Below are positions 17,176 through 25,406 of a stretch of 33,662 nt of DNA, piece after piece. The notes below the pieces were generated by a model that had not been told where the DNA came from, ran no database searches, and worked only from the letters and a program-made list of their open reading frames with translations. Source of the DNA: Kineococcus rubinsiae. Its GTDB lineage: Bacteria > Actinomycetota > Actinomycetes > Actinomycetales > Kineococcaceae. Each line of letters opens with the position of its first letter. Within the stretch, counting starts at the first letter, position 1. The translations under genes and the position numbers were made by a program. The stretch is taken from the NCBI RefSeq assembly GCF_011839805.1, contig NZ_VWPY01000046.1, positions 1-33,662 on the forward strand, written 5' to 3'.

Positions 17176-17259
17176 GTCGTCTCCCCTCGTCGGCGGTGTG
17201 CGCCCGACGATAGGGGCTGGCGGGTCCGGACGCTCCCCCTCTCGGGGACGCCCGGAACT

Positions 17260-17301
17260 CCGGGGGCCCGGCCCCCGGGCCCGCGCGGGAGGTGTTCCCG
17301 C
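17260..17301 (-). terminator. Hairpin pair downstream of the alpha/beta hydrolase gene
   Basis: Two stems follow the minus-strand hydrolase stop. The nearer (17285-17301) pairs GCGGGA with TCCCGC over a five-base loop. The farther (17260-17278) pairs CCGGGGGC with GCCCCCGG over CCG. Neither has a T-tract. Together they are a plausible terminator region. Confidence 0.5.
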
Positions 17302-17320
17302 ACGGACCCGGGAGAGGACG

Positions 17321-18157
17321 TCAGCGGGCGAGGAACGCCAGCAGGACGCGGTTGAACTCCTCGGCGTGGCTCACGTTGAAGCCGTGCGGGCCACCGGCCA
17401 CGACGTGCAGCTCGCTGCCCGCGACCGCCGCGTGGGTGCGCGCGCCGGAACCCTCGAGGGGGACGATCGCGTCGCTGTCACCGTGGATGACCAGCGTGGG
17501 GACGTCGACCTTCGTCAGGTCGTCGCGGAAGTCGGTGGTGGCGAACGCCTCCATGGCCCCGAGCGCGGCCTTCTTGTCGGCCTGACCCGAGAGCGCGAGC
17601 GCCGCCTGCCGCTGCGCCTCGGTCACCACGAGGGTTCCGTCGACGGAGAAGAACTGCGTGACGAAGCCCTCGTAGAAGGCGTCCTCGTCGGCCGTCAGGC
17701 CCGCGGCCATCTCCGCCGCGGCCTCCTTCGTCAGCGGACCGTCGGGGTTGTCGTCGCCCTTCATGAGGTACGGCGGCACCGCGCCGGCGAACACGACGCT
17801 GTGCAGGCGCTGGTGGCCGTGCTTGCCGACGTAGCGGGCCACCTCGCCACCACCCATGGAGAACCCGACGAGGGTGACGTCGGTCAGGTCGAGCTCCTCG
17901 AGGAGCGCGTGCAGGTCCTCGGTGAAGGTGTCGTAGTCGTAGCCGCTGCGCGTCTTGTCGCTGTCCCCGAACCCGCGGCGGTCGTAGGTGACGACGCGGT
18001 AGCCGGCCGCCTGCAGGGCGGGGACCTGCTCCGACCACGAGGCGCCGGACAGCGGCCAGCCGTGGATGAGGACGACCGGGCGGCCCGTGCCGCCGGTGTC
18101 GTCGACGTGCAGCTTCGTGTTCTTGAACAACCCGTGGTGGGCGGTGACCTCGGTCAT
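17321..18157 (-). CDS. Alpha/beta hydrolase, non-heme chloroperoxidase/arylesterase type
   Basis: 278 residues from the ATG at 18157, with GAGGGAG upstream. Catalytic triad positions are readable: nucleophile Ser100 in GFSMGG, Asp229 in HGDSDAIVP, and His258 in GGPHGFN; the oxyanion-hole motif HGWPLSG (32-38) is present. This pattern is that of cofactor-free haloperoxidases and related arylesterases, which hydrolyse small esters and can make peracids. No signal peptide, so cytoplasmic. The in-frame sequence upstream of 18157 is not coding. The gene is divergent from the quinone-oxidoreductase-like gene, with a 268-base gap. Confidence 0.92.
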   Translation of the reverse strand: MTEVTAHHGLFKNTKLHVDDTGGTGRPVVLIHGWPLSGASWSEQVPALQAAGYRVVTYDRRGFGDSDKTRSGYDYDTFTEDLHALLEELDLTDVTLVGFSMGGGEVARYVGKHGHQRLHSVVFAGAVPPYLMKGDDNPDGPLTKEAAAEMAAGLTADEDAFYEGFVTQFFSVDGTLVVTEAQRQAALALSGQADKKAALGAMEAFATTDFRDDLTKVDVPTLVIHGDSDAIVPLEGSGARTHAAVAGSELHVVAGGPHGFNVSHAEEFNRVLLAFLAR

Positions 18158-18425
18158 CGGTGCTCCCTCAGCTCCTGGCGGGGCGGTGTCCCCGCCGGCC
18201 CAGCCGCGCCGCGGGGGCGGCACGTGACTGAACCTTCAAAGATCCTAGGGGCATGCGGGACGGGGCAGTTCGCCCCGGCATCGATGTCACGCTCCGCAGC
18301 TGGACGGTCTGGGAACTCCCCGTGAACCGGCGGGAACCACCACCGCAGCGGCCCCCTCGGGTGGATGCTCGGGCGACGCCTCCGCTCCCCCGGAGGAACC
18401 CCCACCCCGACGACGGAGGTGCCCG
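18158..18425. other. Divergent intergenic region with possible minus-strand promoter
   Basis: This 268-base gap separates the divergent hydrolase and oxidoreductase genes. The part near 18228-18250 is less GC-rich and contains TAGGAT on the minus strand (18247 down to 18242), a good -10 match for the hydrolase gene, but no convincing -35 was found. A GGAGGAACCC-like ribosome-site sequence at 18392 has no start codon behind it. No convincing gene or palindrome was seen. Confidence 0.35.
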
Positions 18426-19418
18426 GTGCGGGCTGCCTGGTACGACGCGCAAGGGCCCGCGGCCGAGGTCCTGCAGGTCGGCGAGCTGCCCGACCCGGAA
18501 CCCGGCCCGGGGGAGGTGGCCGTGCGGCTGCGCCTGTCGGGCGTGAACCCGGGCGACACCAAGAAGCGCCTCGGGTGGCTGGGCTCCTCGATGGCGTTCC
18601 CCCGCGTCGTCCCGCACAGCGACGGCGCCGGAGTCGTCGCCGCCGTCGGCGAGGGCGTCGACCCGGCCCGCGTCGGACGGCGCGCGTGGGTGTTCGGCGC
18701 GCAGTCCTACCGGCCCTCGGGGACCGCGGCGCAGCTGACCGTCGTCCCGTCCGTGCAGGCCGTCGACCTGCCGGACGACGTGCCCGACGAGGTCGGGGCG
18801 TGCCTCGGCATCCCCGGGACCACCGCGCACCGCACCGTCTTCGCCGACGGCCCCGTGGCCGGCCGGACCGTCCTGGTGCACGGCGTCCTGGGTGCCGTGG
18901 GTTCCCTCGCGGCCCAGCTCGCGGCCCGCGGCGGGGCGCGCGTCGTCGGCACCGTCCGGCGCGCCGCGGACCTCGAGCGGGTCGCGGCGTCCCCGCTGTC
19001 GTCCGTCCTCGCCGCGGCCGTCGCGCTCGACGGCGCCGACGTGGCGCGGGAGGTGCTCGCACACGCCGACGGGCGCGTCGACCGGATCGTCGAGGTCGCG
19101 TTCTCGGAGAACATCGACCTCGACACGGCCGTCATCGGCCCCGACGGGACCATCGCGGCCTACGGCACGCGGCGCGACCGCCCGGAGCTGCCGTTCTGGC
19201 CGCTGCTGTTCGCCAACGTCACCGTGCGGCTGTTCGGCAGCGACGACTTCCCGCCCGCGGCGAAGACCGAGGCCGCCGCGGAGCTCACGGCGGCCGCGCA
19301 CGAGGGCCGCCTGTGGATCCCGGTCGGCGACCCGGTGCCCCTGGAGCAGGTCGCGCAGGCGCACGACCGCGTCGACGCGGGCTCGCGCGACCGGGTGGTG
19401 GTGGCCCTGCCCGACTGA
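18426..19418 (+). CDS. Quinone oxidoreductase-like MDR-family protein (zinc-free, NADPH-dependent)
   Basis: 330 residues of the medium-chain dehydrogenase/reductase superfamily. The N-terminal GroES-like part carries SGVNPGDTKKR and PHSDGAGVVAAVGEGV; the Rossmann part has LVHGVLGAVGSLAAQLA (the A-x-x-G-x-x-A/G-type loop of NADPH-quinone reductases). The catalytic and structural zinc cysteine sets of alcohol dehydrogenases are absent, so it belongs with the zeta-crystallin/QOR branch that reduces quinones or enones with NADPH. GTG at 18426 has GGAGG at good spacing (GGAGGTGCCCG). It ends 12 bases before the convergent YczE gene. Confidence 0.9.
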   Translation: MRAAWYDAQGPAAEVLQVGELPDPEPGPGEVAVRLRLSGVNPGDTKKRLGWLGSSMAFPRVVPHSDGAGVVAAVGEGVDPARVGRRAWVFGAQSYRPSGTAAQLTVVPSVQAVDLPDDVPDEVGACLGIPGTTAHRTVFADGPVAGRTVLVHGVLGAVGSLAAQLAARGGARVVGTVRRAADLERVAASPLSSVLAAAVALDGADVAREVLAHADGRVDRIVEVAFSENIDLDTAVIGPDGTIAAYGTRRDRPELPFWPLLFANVTVRLFGSDDFPPAAKTEAAAELTAAAHEGRLWIPVGDPVPLEQVAQAHDRVDAGSRDRVVVALPD

Positions 19419-19430
19419 GCGGGCGGCGCC

Positions 19431-20054
19431 TCAGGCGGGGGCGATCCGGCGCCGGAGGTCGAACGCCGGCAGCGTCCAGCCCACGAGCGGGCCGATGAGG
19501 ACCGCGAAGGCGACCGTGCCGGGCCCGACGTTGCCGCCGAGCACCCAGCCGACGGCGAGCACCGAGACCTCCACGGCCGTGCGGACCTGCCACACGGGCC
19601 GCCCGGTCCGGGCGCGCAGGCCGGTCATGAGGCCGTCGCGCGGGCCCGGGCCGTAGTGCGCCCCGATGTAGAGGCCGCTGGCCACGGCGAGCAGCAGCAG
19701 CCCGGCCGCGAACAGCGGGATCCGCAGCCACAGCTCCCCGGGCGCGGGCAGCACGGCGACGGTGGCCTGCAGCACGGTGCCCACGACGAGGATGTTCAGG
19801 ACGGTGCCGGCACCGGGCCGCTGGCGCAGCGGGATCCACAGCAGGAGCACCAGCAGGCCGACGACGTTGGTGACCCAGCCGACGCCCACGCCGGTCTGGC
19901 GGGAGAGCCCCTGCGCGAAGACGGTCCACGGGTCGACGCCGATGGCGGCCTGGACCATCGCGCCGTCGGCGATGCCGAACAGGGCCAGGCCGACGAGGAG
20001 CCGCGGCACCCGGACGCGGTGCGGGGCGGTCAGTGGACTGCTCACACCCGCCAT
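19431..20054 (-). CDS. YczE/YyaS/YitT-family membrane protein
   Basis: 207 residues with about five hydrophobic segments (for example RLLVGLALFGIADGAMVQAA, WVTNVVGLLVLLLWIPL, IPLFAAGLLLLAVASGLYIG). The family marks GVDPWTVFAQGLS and GPGPRDGLMTGL are both present. The molecular function of YczE-type proteins is not established; they are integral inner-membrane proteins. The ATG at 20054 has no Shine-Dalgarno match and its codon overlaps the repeat half-site of the intergenic region; GTG at 20045 is an alternative. It is divergent from a MocR-type regulator gene 52 bases away, an arrangement described for a MocR subgroup linked to YczE genes. Confidence 0.88.
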   Translation of the reverse strand: MAGVSSPLTAPHRVRVPRLLVGLALFGIADGAMVQAAIGVDPWTVFAQGLSRQTGVGVGWVTNVVGLLVLLLWIPLRQRPGAGTVLNILVVGTVLQATVAVLPAPGELWLRIPLFAAGLLLLAVASGLYIGAHYGPGPRDGLMTGLRARTGRPVWQVRTAVEVSVLAVGWVLGGNVGPGTVAFAVLIGPLVGWTLPAFDLRRRIAPA

Positions 20055-20100
20055 TGGACCGGTCCGAGGCCTGTTCGGCCAGTGCCAATCCGGCTACGGT
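20053..20100. promoter_or_regulatory. Candidate MocR operator/promoter region between divergent genes
   Basis: The gap between the divergent starts is only 52 bases. It contains a perfect palindrome GGACCGGTCC (20056-20065), and inverted copies of ATTGG: ATTGGACCGG on the plus strand (20053-20062) and ATTGGCACTGG on the minus strand (20089-20079). TACGGT (20095-20100) lies exactly six bases before the GTG of the regulator gene, as in a leaderless promoter. MocR proteins usually bind paired half-sites like these. Confidence 0.5.
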
Positions 20101-20106
20101 GGCCCG

Positions 20107-21519
20107 GTGCAGACGATCAGCGCCCGGGCTCTCGCGTCGCTGCTCGGCGCCTGGCGCGACCGGTCCCCGGCCTACGCCGCCCTCGCGGACCGGGTGCGGC
20201 TGCTCGTGCTGGACGGCCGCCTCGCGGTGGGCACCCGGCTCGCGGCCGAGCGCGACCTCGCCGTCGCCCTGGGGGTCAGCCGGGCCACCGTGAGCGCGGC
20301 CTACGCCTCGCTGCGCGAGACGGGCCACGTCACGAGCGTGCGGGGCTCCGGCAGCGTGGTCCGGCCGCTCGACCGGCCGGCGTCGGCGAACGAGCGCCGG
20401 CCGCACCCGGACGGCGACGTCCTGGACATCACCAACGCCGCCCTGCCCGCCGTGGACGGCCTGCAGGCCGCCGTCGAGCGCGCCGTGACGCGGCTGCCGC
20501 AGCACACGGGCGGGCACGGCTACGAGATGCAGGGCGTGCCGGAGCTCCGGGCCGCCGTGGCGGCCCGCTACAGCGACCGCGGCCTGCCGACCCGGCCCGA
20601 CGAGGTGCTCGTGACGATCGGCGCCCAGCACGCCATCGCCCTGCTGGCGCGGACGTTCCTCACCCCCGGCGACCGCGTGCTCGTGGAGACCCCGACGTAC
20701 CCGAGGGCCGTGCAGGCGTTCACCGGCGCGGGCGGTCGCCCGGTGCAGGTGCCCGTCGGGCGCGAGGGGTGGGACGACGACGCCCTGCGCGACGCCTTCG
20801 CCCGCGCCCGGCCCCGCCTGGCCTACCTCGTGCCGGACTTCCACAACCCGACGGGCGCGACGATGCCCGCGCACCAGCGGCGCACCGTCAACGACCTCGC
20901 CGCGCGGCACGGGACGCGGGTCGTCGTCGACGAGACGATGGCCGACCTCGGGTTCGGCGACCGGGCGGCCCCGTGGGTGCCGTTCCCCGGTGACGTCGTG
21001 CACGTCGGGTCGCTCGCGAAGTCGGTGTGGGGCGGGCTGCGCATCGGCTGGATCCGCGCCGACGCCGCCACCGTCCGCGAGGTCCTGAACCGGCGCTCCC
21101 CCACCGACCTCGGGACGCCGGTGCTCGACCAGCTCGTCGGCGCGGAGGTCCTCCCCAGCCTCGACGAGCTGACCACCCGCCGCCGCGGCAGCCTGCGCGC
21201 CGCGCACGACGCCCTGCACGCCGCGCTCGCGGAGCGCCTACCGAGCTGGGAGGCGCCCCGCGTCGAGGGGGGTTTCAGCACCTGGGTGAACCTGGGCGAA
21301 CCCGTGAGCAGCTCCCTCGTGCTCGCCGCCCGGGCGCGGGGGCTGCTGCTCAGCGCCGGGCCGCGGTTCGGCGTCGACGGCGCCTTCGAACGTCACCTGC
21401 GCGTGTGCTTCACCCTGCCGCCCAGGCAGATGCACCGCGTCGTCGACGTCCTCGCCGCCGCGTGGGACGATGTCGCGCGCCTGCCCCGCCTGCAGCCCGG
21501 GCCGATCGCCCTGGTCTGA
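20107..21519 (+). CDS. MocR-family regulator: GntR winged helix fused to an aminotransferase-like PLP domain
   Basis: 470 residues. A winged helix-turn-helix (about 18-85; RLAAERDLAVALGVSRATVS, SLRETGHVTSVRGSG) is joined to a fold-type I aminotransferase-like domain (about 100-460). The PLP lysine is Lys305 in VGSLAKSVWGGLRIGW; DFHNPTGATM and VVVDETMADL supply the usual cofactor contacts. MocR proteins sense PLP or amino compounds instead of transaminating. GTG at 20107 is chosen because it sits six bases after TACGGT and just ahead of the conserved helix; frames upstream are intergenic. It probably controls itself and the divergent YczE gene. Confidence 0.92.
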   Translation: MQTISARALASLLGAWRDRSPAYAALADRVRLLVLDGRLAVGTRLAAERDLAVALGVSRATVSAAYASLRETGHVTSVRGSGSVVRPLDRPASANERRPHPDGDVLDITNAALPAVDGLQAAVERAVTRLPQHTGGHGYEMQGVPELRAAVAARYSDRGLPTRPDEVLVTIGAQHAIALLARTFLTPGDRVLVETPTYPRAVQAFTGAGGRPVQVPVGREGWDDDALRDAFARARPRLAYLVPDFHNPTGATMPAHQRRTVNDLAARHGTRVVVDETMADLGFGDRAAPWVPFPGDVVHVGSLAKSVWGGLRIGWIRADAATVREVLNRRSPTDLGTPVLDQLVGAEVLPSLDELTTRRRGSLRAAHDALHAALAERLPSWEAPRVEGGFSTWVNLGEPVSSSLVLAARARGLLLSAGPRFGVDGAFERHLRVCFTLPPRQMHRVVDVLAAAWDDVARLPRLQPGPIALV

Positions 21520-21543
21520 GGTTCCTCAGCTCGTCGCCGTGGA

Positions 21544-23700
21544 TCAGCTCGTCGCGGGCACGACGTGCGCCTGCGGGTCGTGGGCGTGGGCCCCGACCTC
21601 CAGGACGACGTCTGCGGCGGTCGGGGGTTCCAGCGCCGTGGTCCGCGGGTTCCACGCACCGAGGGCCGCGAGGGTGACGGGGACCGCGACCTCGGCCGTG
21701 GTCCCCGCGGCGACCTCGACGGCCGCGAAACCCACCAGCAGGGTCTCGCCGTCCCGCAGGCCGTCGGTGCGCCGGCCGTAGACCTGGACGACGTGGTGAC
21801 CGTCGCGGGCGCCGGTGTTCGTCACCGAGGCCCGCACGACGGGGACACCGCCGGCTTCCTGCACCTCCACGCCGTCGAGGCGGAACGTCGTGTAGGACAG
21901 GCCGAAACCGTGCGGGTAGGCCGCGGGGACTCCGAGGCGGTCGAGCAGCCGCTGGCCGTGCCAGCGGTCGTAGGTGATCGCTCGCGCGTCCTTGTCGAAG
22001 GCCGGCAGGTGGTCCTCGCTCGTGGGGATGGAGTACGGCAGCCGGCCGCTGGGGTTCTGCGCCCCGGTCAGGACGTCGGCCAGCGCGTGGCCGCCCTCCA
22101 TCCCGGCGTACCACATCATCAGCACGGCGGGGACGTCGTGGCGCCACGCCTCGCACACCACGGCACCGGCCGCGACGACGCTGACGACCGTGCGGGGGTT
22201 GGCGGCCGCGACGGCGTGGATCAGCTCCTCGTCCGACGGGCGCAGGCGCAGCGACGTGCGGTCACCGCCCATGCCGTCGGTCATGACCGTGCCGCCCAGG
22301 TCCGGTGCGCTCACTCCCTCGGCGACCGGGGGGTACAGGGCCGTGAGGGTGGGGTCCGACATGGTGTCGCCGCCGATGTACTCGCCCTCGTCCGTCTCGT
22401 CGAAGCCGACGACGAGCAGGGCGACGTCGGCGTTCCGGGCCGCCTCCGCGGCGGCCGCCGGGTCGTCGGACTCGACCAGGGTGATCTCGGCGTCGGGGAA
22501 CGCGGCGCGGATCCCGTCGACCGGGCTCACGTGGCTCGGGGCGTGGACCAGGGACGAACCGCGGTCACCGGTGCCGGCGTGCACGGCGAGCCGGCCGACG
22601 ACCGCGATGCGCTGCACGGCAGCGGGGTCGAGCGGCAGGACGGGAGCGTCGCCCACCGCGTCGTTCTTCAGCAGCACCATGGCGCGCGCGCCGACCTCGC
22701 GCGCCAGGGCCCGGTGCTCGTCGCTCGCCATGACCTCCGCGCCCGGTTCCGCCGCCTCGCGGGCGGCGTAGGAGCGCAGCTGCGCGGCCAGCAGGTGCAG
22801 CCCCGCGCGCTCGACGGCCGCCCAGGACGTCTCCCCCGCCTCGAGCTGGGCGGGCAGGTGCTCGGCCCGCTGCTGGCGCAGGGGTTCCTCGAGGTCGAGG
22901 CCGGCGTTCAGGGACGCGGCCGCGTCGCGCAGGCCCCAGATGAAGTCGCTGACCGTGATGCCCTCGAAACCCCACTGCTCGCGCAGCACGCCGGTAAGGA
23001 GTTCGGGGTTCTGCCCGACCCACTCGCCGTTCACGGAGTTGTACGCGGACATGATCGCCGCGACGCCCTCGTCGACGGTCCGCTTGAAGTGCGGCAGGTA
23101 GACCTCGTGCAGCGTCGCGTCGTCGACGGTGACGTCGACGTGGAAGCGGGCGTTCTCCATGGAGTTCAGCGCGTAGTGCTTGGCGCAGGCCATCACGTAG
23201 CGCTGCGTGCCGCGGGTCAGCGCCGCCCCGAACTCCCCCAGGTGGTGGGGTTCGTCGCCGTAGGTCTCCTGGACCCGGCCCCACGCGGGGTGGCGGGGGA
23301 GGTTGATGCAGACGCCGCCGAAGAAGTTCCCGCCCTGGGCGCGCACCTCGCGGCCGATCGCCTCCCCGACCCGCTCCTCCAGCGCCGTGTCCCACGTCGC
23401 GCCGCGGGCCATGGAGACGGGGAAGGCCGTGCCCGCGCCCGACACGCAGCCGCGGGGGCCGTCGACGAAGCGGGTGCCGGGAACTCCGAGCCGGGCGACC
23501 TCGCCGTGGACGTAGGGGTGGGCGTTGTAGCGCTGCATCATCTCGGCCATCCCCGCCCAGAAGGGGGTGTCGCCGTCGAGCAGCCAGAGCCGCTCCTCGG
23601 GGGTGAGCTGGTCGTAGAGCGCCCGGGCCTGCTCGGCGGGAGCGGCTCCGGCGCGGACCGCCGCGACCGCCGTGTCGAAGGCGCTGACTCCGTCGTGCAT
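21544..23700 (-). CDS. Glycoside hydrolase family 3 enzyme (beta-glucosidase type)
   Basis: 718 residues from the ATG at 23700. Family 3 layout: an N-terminal (beta/alpha)8 domain with FVDGPRGC, FGGVCINLPRHPAWGR, CAKHYALNS (Lys174-His175), and the nucleophile Asp252 in ITVSDFIWG; a middle alpha/beta sandwich (VLLKND, RIAVVGRLA, ESDDPAAAAEAARNADVALL); and a C-terminal fibronectin III-like domain after YPHGFGLSYTTF. No signal peptide, so it acts inside the cell on imported oligosaccharides or glycosides; the sugar is not readable but beta-glucosidase or beta-xylosidase is usual. The in-frame extension to 23832 is intergenic. A perfect palindrome lies upstream and a TetR gene is divergent. Confidence 0.93.
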   Translation of the reverse strand: MHDGVSAFDTAVAAVRAGAAPAEQARALYDQLTPEERLWLLDGDTPFWAGMAEMMQRYNAHPYVHGEVARLGVPGTRFVDGPRGCVSGAGTAFPVSMARGATWDTALEERVGEAIGREVRAQGGNFFGGVCINLPRHPAWGRVQETYGDEPHHLGEFGAALTRGTQRYVMACAKHYALNSMENARFHVDVTVDDATLHEVYLPHFKRTVDEGVAAIMSAYNSVNGEWVGQNPELLTGVLREQWGFEGITVSDFIWGLRDAAASLNAGLDLEEPLRQQRAEHLPAQLEAGETSWAAVERAGLHLLAAQLRSYAAREAAEPGAEVMASDEHRALAREVGARAMVLLKNDAVGDAPVLPLDPAAVQRIAVVGRLAVHAGTGDRGSSLVHAPSHVSPVDGIRAAFPDAEITLVESDDPAAAAEAARNADVALLVVGFDETDEGEYIGGDTMSDPTLTALYPPVAEGVSAPDLGGTVMTDGMGGDRTSLRLRPSDEELIHAVAAANPRTVVSVVAAGAVVCEAWRHDVPAVLMMWYAGMEGGHALADVLTGAQNPSGRLPYSIPTSEDHLPAFDKDARAITYDRWHGQRLLDRLGVPAAYPHGFGLSYTTFRLDGVEVQEAGGVPVVRASVTNTGARDGHHVVQVYGRRTDGLRDGETLLVGFAAVEVAAGTTAEVAVPVTLAALGAWNPRTTALEPPTAADVVLEVGAHAHDPQAHVVPATS

Positions 23701-23725
23701 CGGTCCACCCCGTCGTCGAGTCCTA

Positions 23726-23741
23726 CTGAGCACCTGCTCAG
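23726..23741. promoter_or_regulatory. Candidate TetR operator, perfect palindrome CTGAGCA-CC-TGCTCAG
   Basis: Two perfect seven-base arms around CC lie 25 bases upstream of the GH3 start and 75 bases before the divergent TetR start. TAGGAC on the minus strand, a possible -10 for the GH3 gene, touches its edge. The site is the obvious target of the adjacent TetR protein; binding there would block GH3 transcription. Confidence 0.75.
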
Positions 23742-23816
23742 CAAGTGGCGCGACGATAGCCCGGGGCACCGCGCGCATCAACCCGACGACCGCTGGCGGA
23801 CTGGTAGGAAGAACCC

Positions 23817-24473
23817 GTGCCGCCTCCCCCACCGCGCTCCCGGGTGCGCCTGCCGGCGGCCGAGCGCCGGCAGCAGGTGCTCACCGCCGCGACCGCCCTC
23901 ATCTCCGAGCGCGGGTACTGGGGCCTGTCCCTGCAGGACGTCGCCGACGCCTGCGGGATCACCATGCCCGGTCTGCTGCACCACTTCGGCTCCAAGGACA
24001 ACCTCCTCATCGCGGTGCTCGAGCACCGCGACCGCCTCGACGTGGACGCGCTGGCCGACCGCCTCGGCCTCGGGGGGGACCTGTTCGAGCTGCTGGAGCG
24101 CGGCGAGCCCGGCGTGGGCCTCGTGCCGTTCGTCGACGCGATCGTGGACCGGAACGCGACTCAGCGGGAGATCGTGCGGCTGTACTCCGTCCTGCAGGCG
24201 GAGTCCCTGGTGCCGGACCACCCCGCGCACGCGTTCTTCACCGCGCGCCAGGAGACGGTCCTGCGGATCTTCGCCCGTCTCGCGCCGGCCGCCGCGGGGG
24301 AACCCGGCGACGTGGCCCGGCACGTCCTCGCCCTGCTCGACGGCCTCCAGCTGCAGTGGTTGCGCGACCCGGGCGTCGACCTCGTCGGGGCGTGGCGGAC
24401 GGCGTCGGGTGCGGTCGCGGGTCTCCGGCCGACCGCTCGGACGCGCCGGCCGCCTCGACCGGACGGCGGGTGA
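23817..24473 (+). CDS. TetR-family transcriptional regulator of the GH3 gene
   Basis: 218 residues with a long Pro-rich start (MPPPPPRSRVRLPAAERRQQ), a clear N-terminal helix-turn-helix (LSLQDVADACGITMPGLLHHFGSKDNLLIAVL, split here as LSLQDVADACGITMP and GLLHHFGSKDN), and a helical ligand-binding domain that includes LYSVLQAESLVPDHPAHAFF, typical of TetR proteins paired with glycosidases. GTG at 23817 follows AGGAAG at five bases. It is divergent from the GH3 gene with a perfect palindrome between, so repression relieved by a sugar or glycoside is the likely logic. It ends four bases before the convergent DUF899 gene. Confidence 0.92.
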   Translation: MPPPPPRSRVRLPAAERRQQVLTAATALISERGYWGLSLQDVADACGITMPGLLHHFGSKDNLLIAVLEHRDRLDVDALADRLGLGGDLFELLERGEPGVGLVPFVDAIVDRNATQREIVRLYSVLQAESLVPDHPAHAFFTARQETVLRIFARLAPAAAGEPGDVARHVLALLDGLQLQWLRDPGVDLVGAWRTASGAVAGLRPTARTRRPPRPDGG

Positions 24474-24477
24474 CCGA

Positions 24478-25257
24478 TCAGTGGTGCCCGGTGCGGCCGA
24501 GGGTCTCCACGGGGCCCGCGCCCGGTCGGGTCCACTGCGGCGCGGGACGGCCGGTCGGGCCCCACGTCGGGTTCCCGTCCGCGTCGGCGCGCCAGTACCA
24601 GCACGGGCCGCGGCCCTCGGGCCAGCCGTCCGGGACGTCCTGCCACGCCTCGCCGCGACCGCGGACCGTCATGTCCAGCAGGGCGAACGACGAGCTCGCC
24701 GCCTCGGTGCCCCGGCCCGTCGTGGAGTAGGTCAGGAACACGCGGTCCCCCTCGCGCAGGAAGCAGCTGACGTAGCCCATGTCCCCGCCGACGGGCGGGG
24801 CCGCGTCGCGCACCGAGTACCAGGGCTGGTGGTAGCCCATGAACGCGAGGAAGGGGGCCACCTCGTCCCAGGGGCCCGTGGTGAGGATCGCGAAGGACAC
24901 GCCGCGCGCCTCGAGGTAGACGGCGTCCCTCAGGTGCCAGGCCGTCACGGTGCACCCCTCGCACTGGCCCTGGTGGGGCGCGCCGTCGTGCCACATGTGC
25001 TGGTAGACGAGCAGTTCCTCGCGGCCCTCGAACAGGCTGAGGAACGGGACGGGGCCGTCGGGCCCGACGACCGGGGTGTTCGCGTCGACCTCCACCACCG
25101 GCAGGCGGCGGCGGGCCGCGGCGATGGCGTCACCCTCGCGGGTGTGGGCCTTCTCCCGAACCAGCAGCTCGTCGCGGGCCGCCTGCCAGGTGGCCTGGTC
25201 GACGGCGGGTGGGCGGGCCGCGGGGGCGGTGCTCGGACGGTCGGGCGTGGTGGTCAC
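24478..25257 (-). CDS. DUF899 family thioredoxin-like protein
   Basis: 259 residues from the GTG at 25257, which has GGAGGACCC directly upstream. Features of DUF899: an N-terminal helix with WQAARDELLVREKAHTREGD, GPVPFLSLFEGREELLVYQHMW, then a Cys-x-x-Cys (Cys99, Cys102: QCEGCTV) at the place of the thioredoxin-like active site, GYHQPWYSV, and a C-terminal segment with YWRADADGNPTWGPTGRPAPQW. The family has a thioredoxin-like fold; its reaction is unknown. The protein is probably cytoplasmic. An in-frame extension to 25299 has no ribosome site. Confidence 0.88.
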   Translation of the reverse strand: MTTTPDRPSTAPAARPPAVDQATWQAARDELLVREKAHTREGDAIAAARRRLPVVEVDANTPVVGPDGPVPFLSLFEGREELLVYQHMWHDGAPHQGQCEGCTVTAWHLRDAVYLEARGVSFAILTTGPWDEVAPFLAFMGYHQPWYSVRDAAPPVGGDMGYVSCFLREGDRVFLTYSTTGRGTEAASSSFALLDMTVRGRGEAWQDVPDGWPEGRGPCWYWRADADGNPTWGPTGRPAPQWTRPGAGPVETLGRTGHH

Positions 25258-25394
25258 GGGTCCTCCGGAGTCCTCGGGTCGCAGCGGCGACGTGCGCACG
25301 GTCAGCGGCTGAGACCCTTCCCGGCCCCGGAACTCATCGGCGGACGTCGCGGCCCACGAGGACGCGCCACCGGTCGTGCCGGGCCGCGCCGGGC

Positions 25395-25400
25395 TACCGT
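25395..25400 (+). promoter_or_regulatory. Candidate -10 element (TACCGT) of a leaderless transcript
   Basis: TACCGT is six bases before the GTG at 25407, the same geometry as at 13556 and 20095. No Shine-Dalgarno sequence precedes the GTG, which supports leaderless translation. No clear -35 was found. Confidence 0.5.
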
Positions 25401-25406
25401 CGGTGG

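Noticed and set aside
18392-18402. GGAGGAACCCCC as the ribosome site of a small gene
   Set aside because: No start codon follows at a usable distance, and the real start at 18426 has its own GGAGG.
18253-18546. Small frame starting ATG at 18253
   Set aside because: Lacks a ribosome site, runs into the oxidoreductase gene in another frame and is Pro/Arg-rich without domain features.
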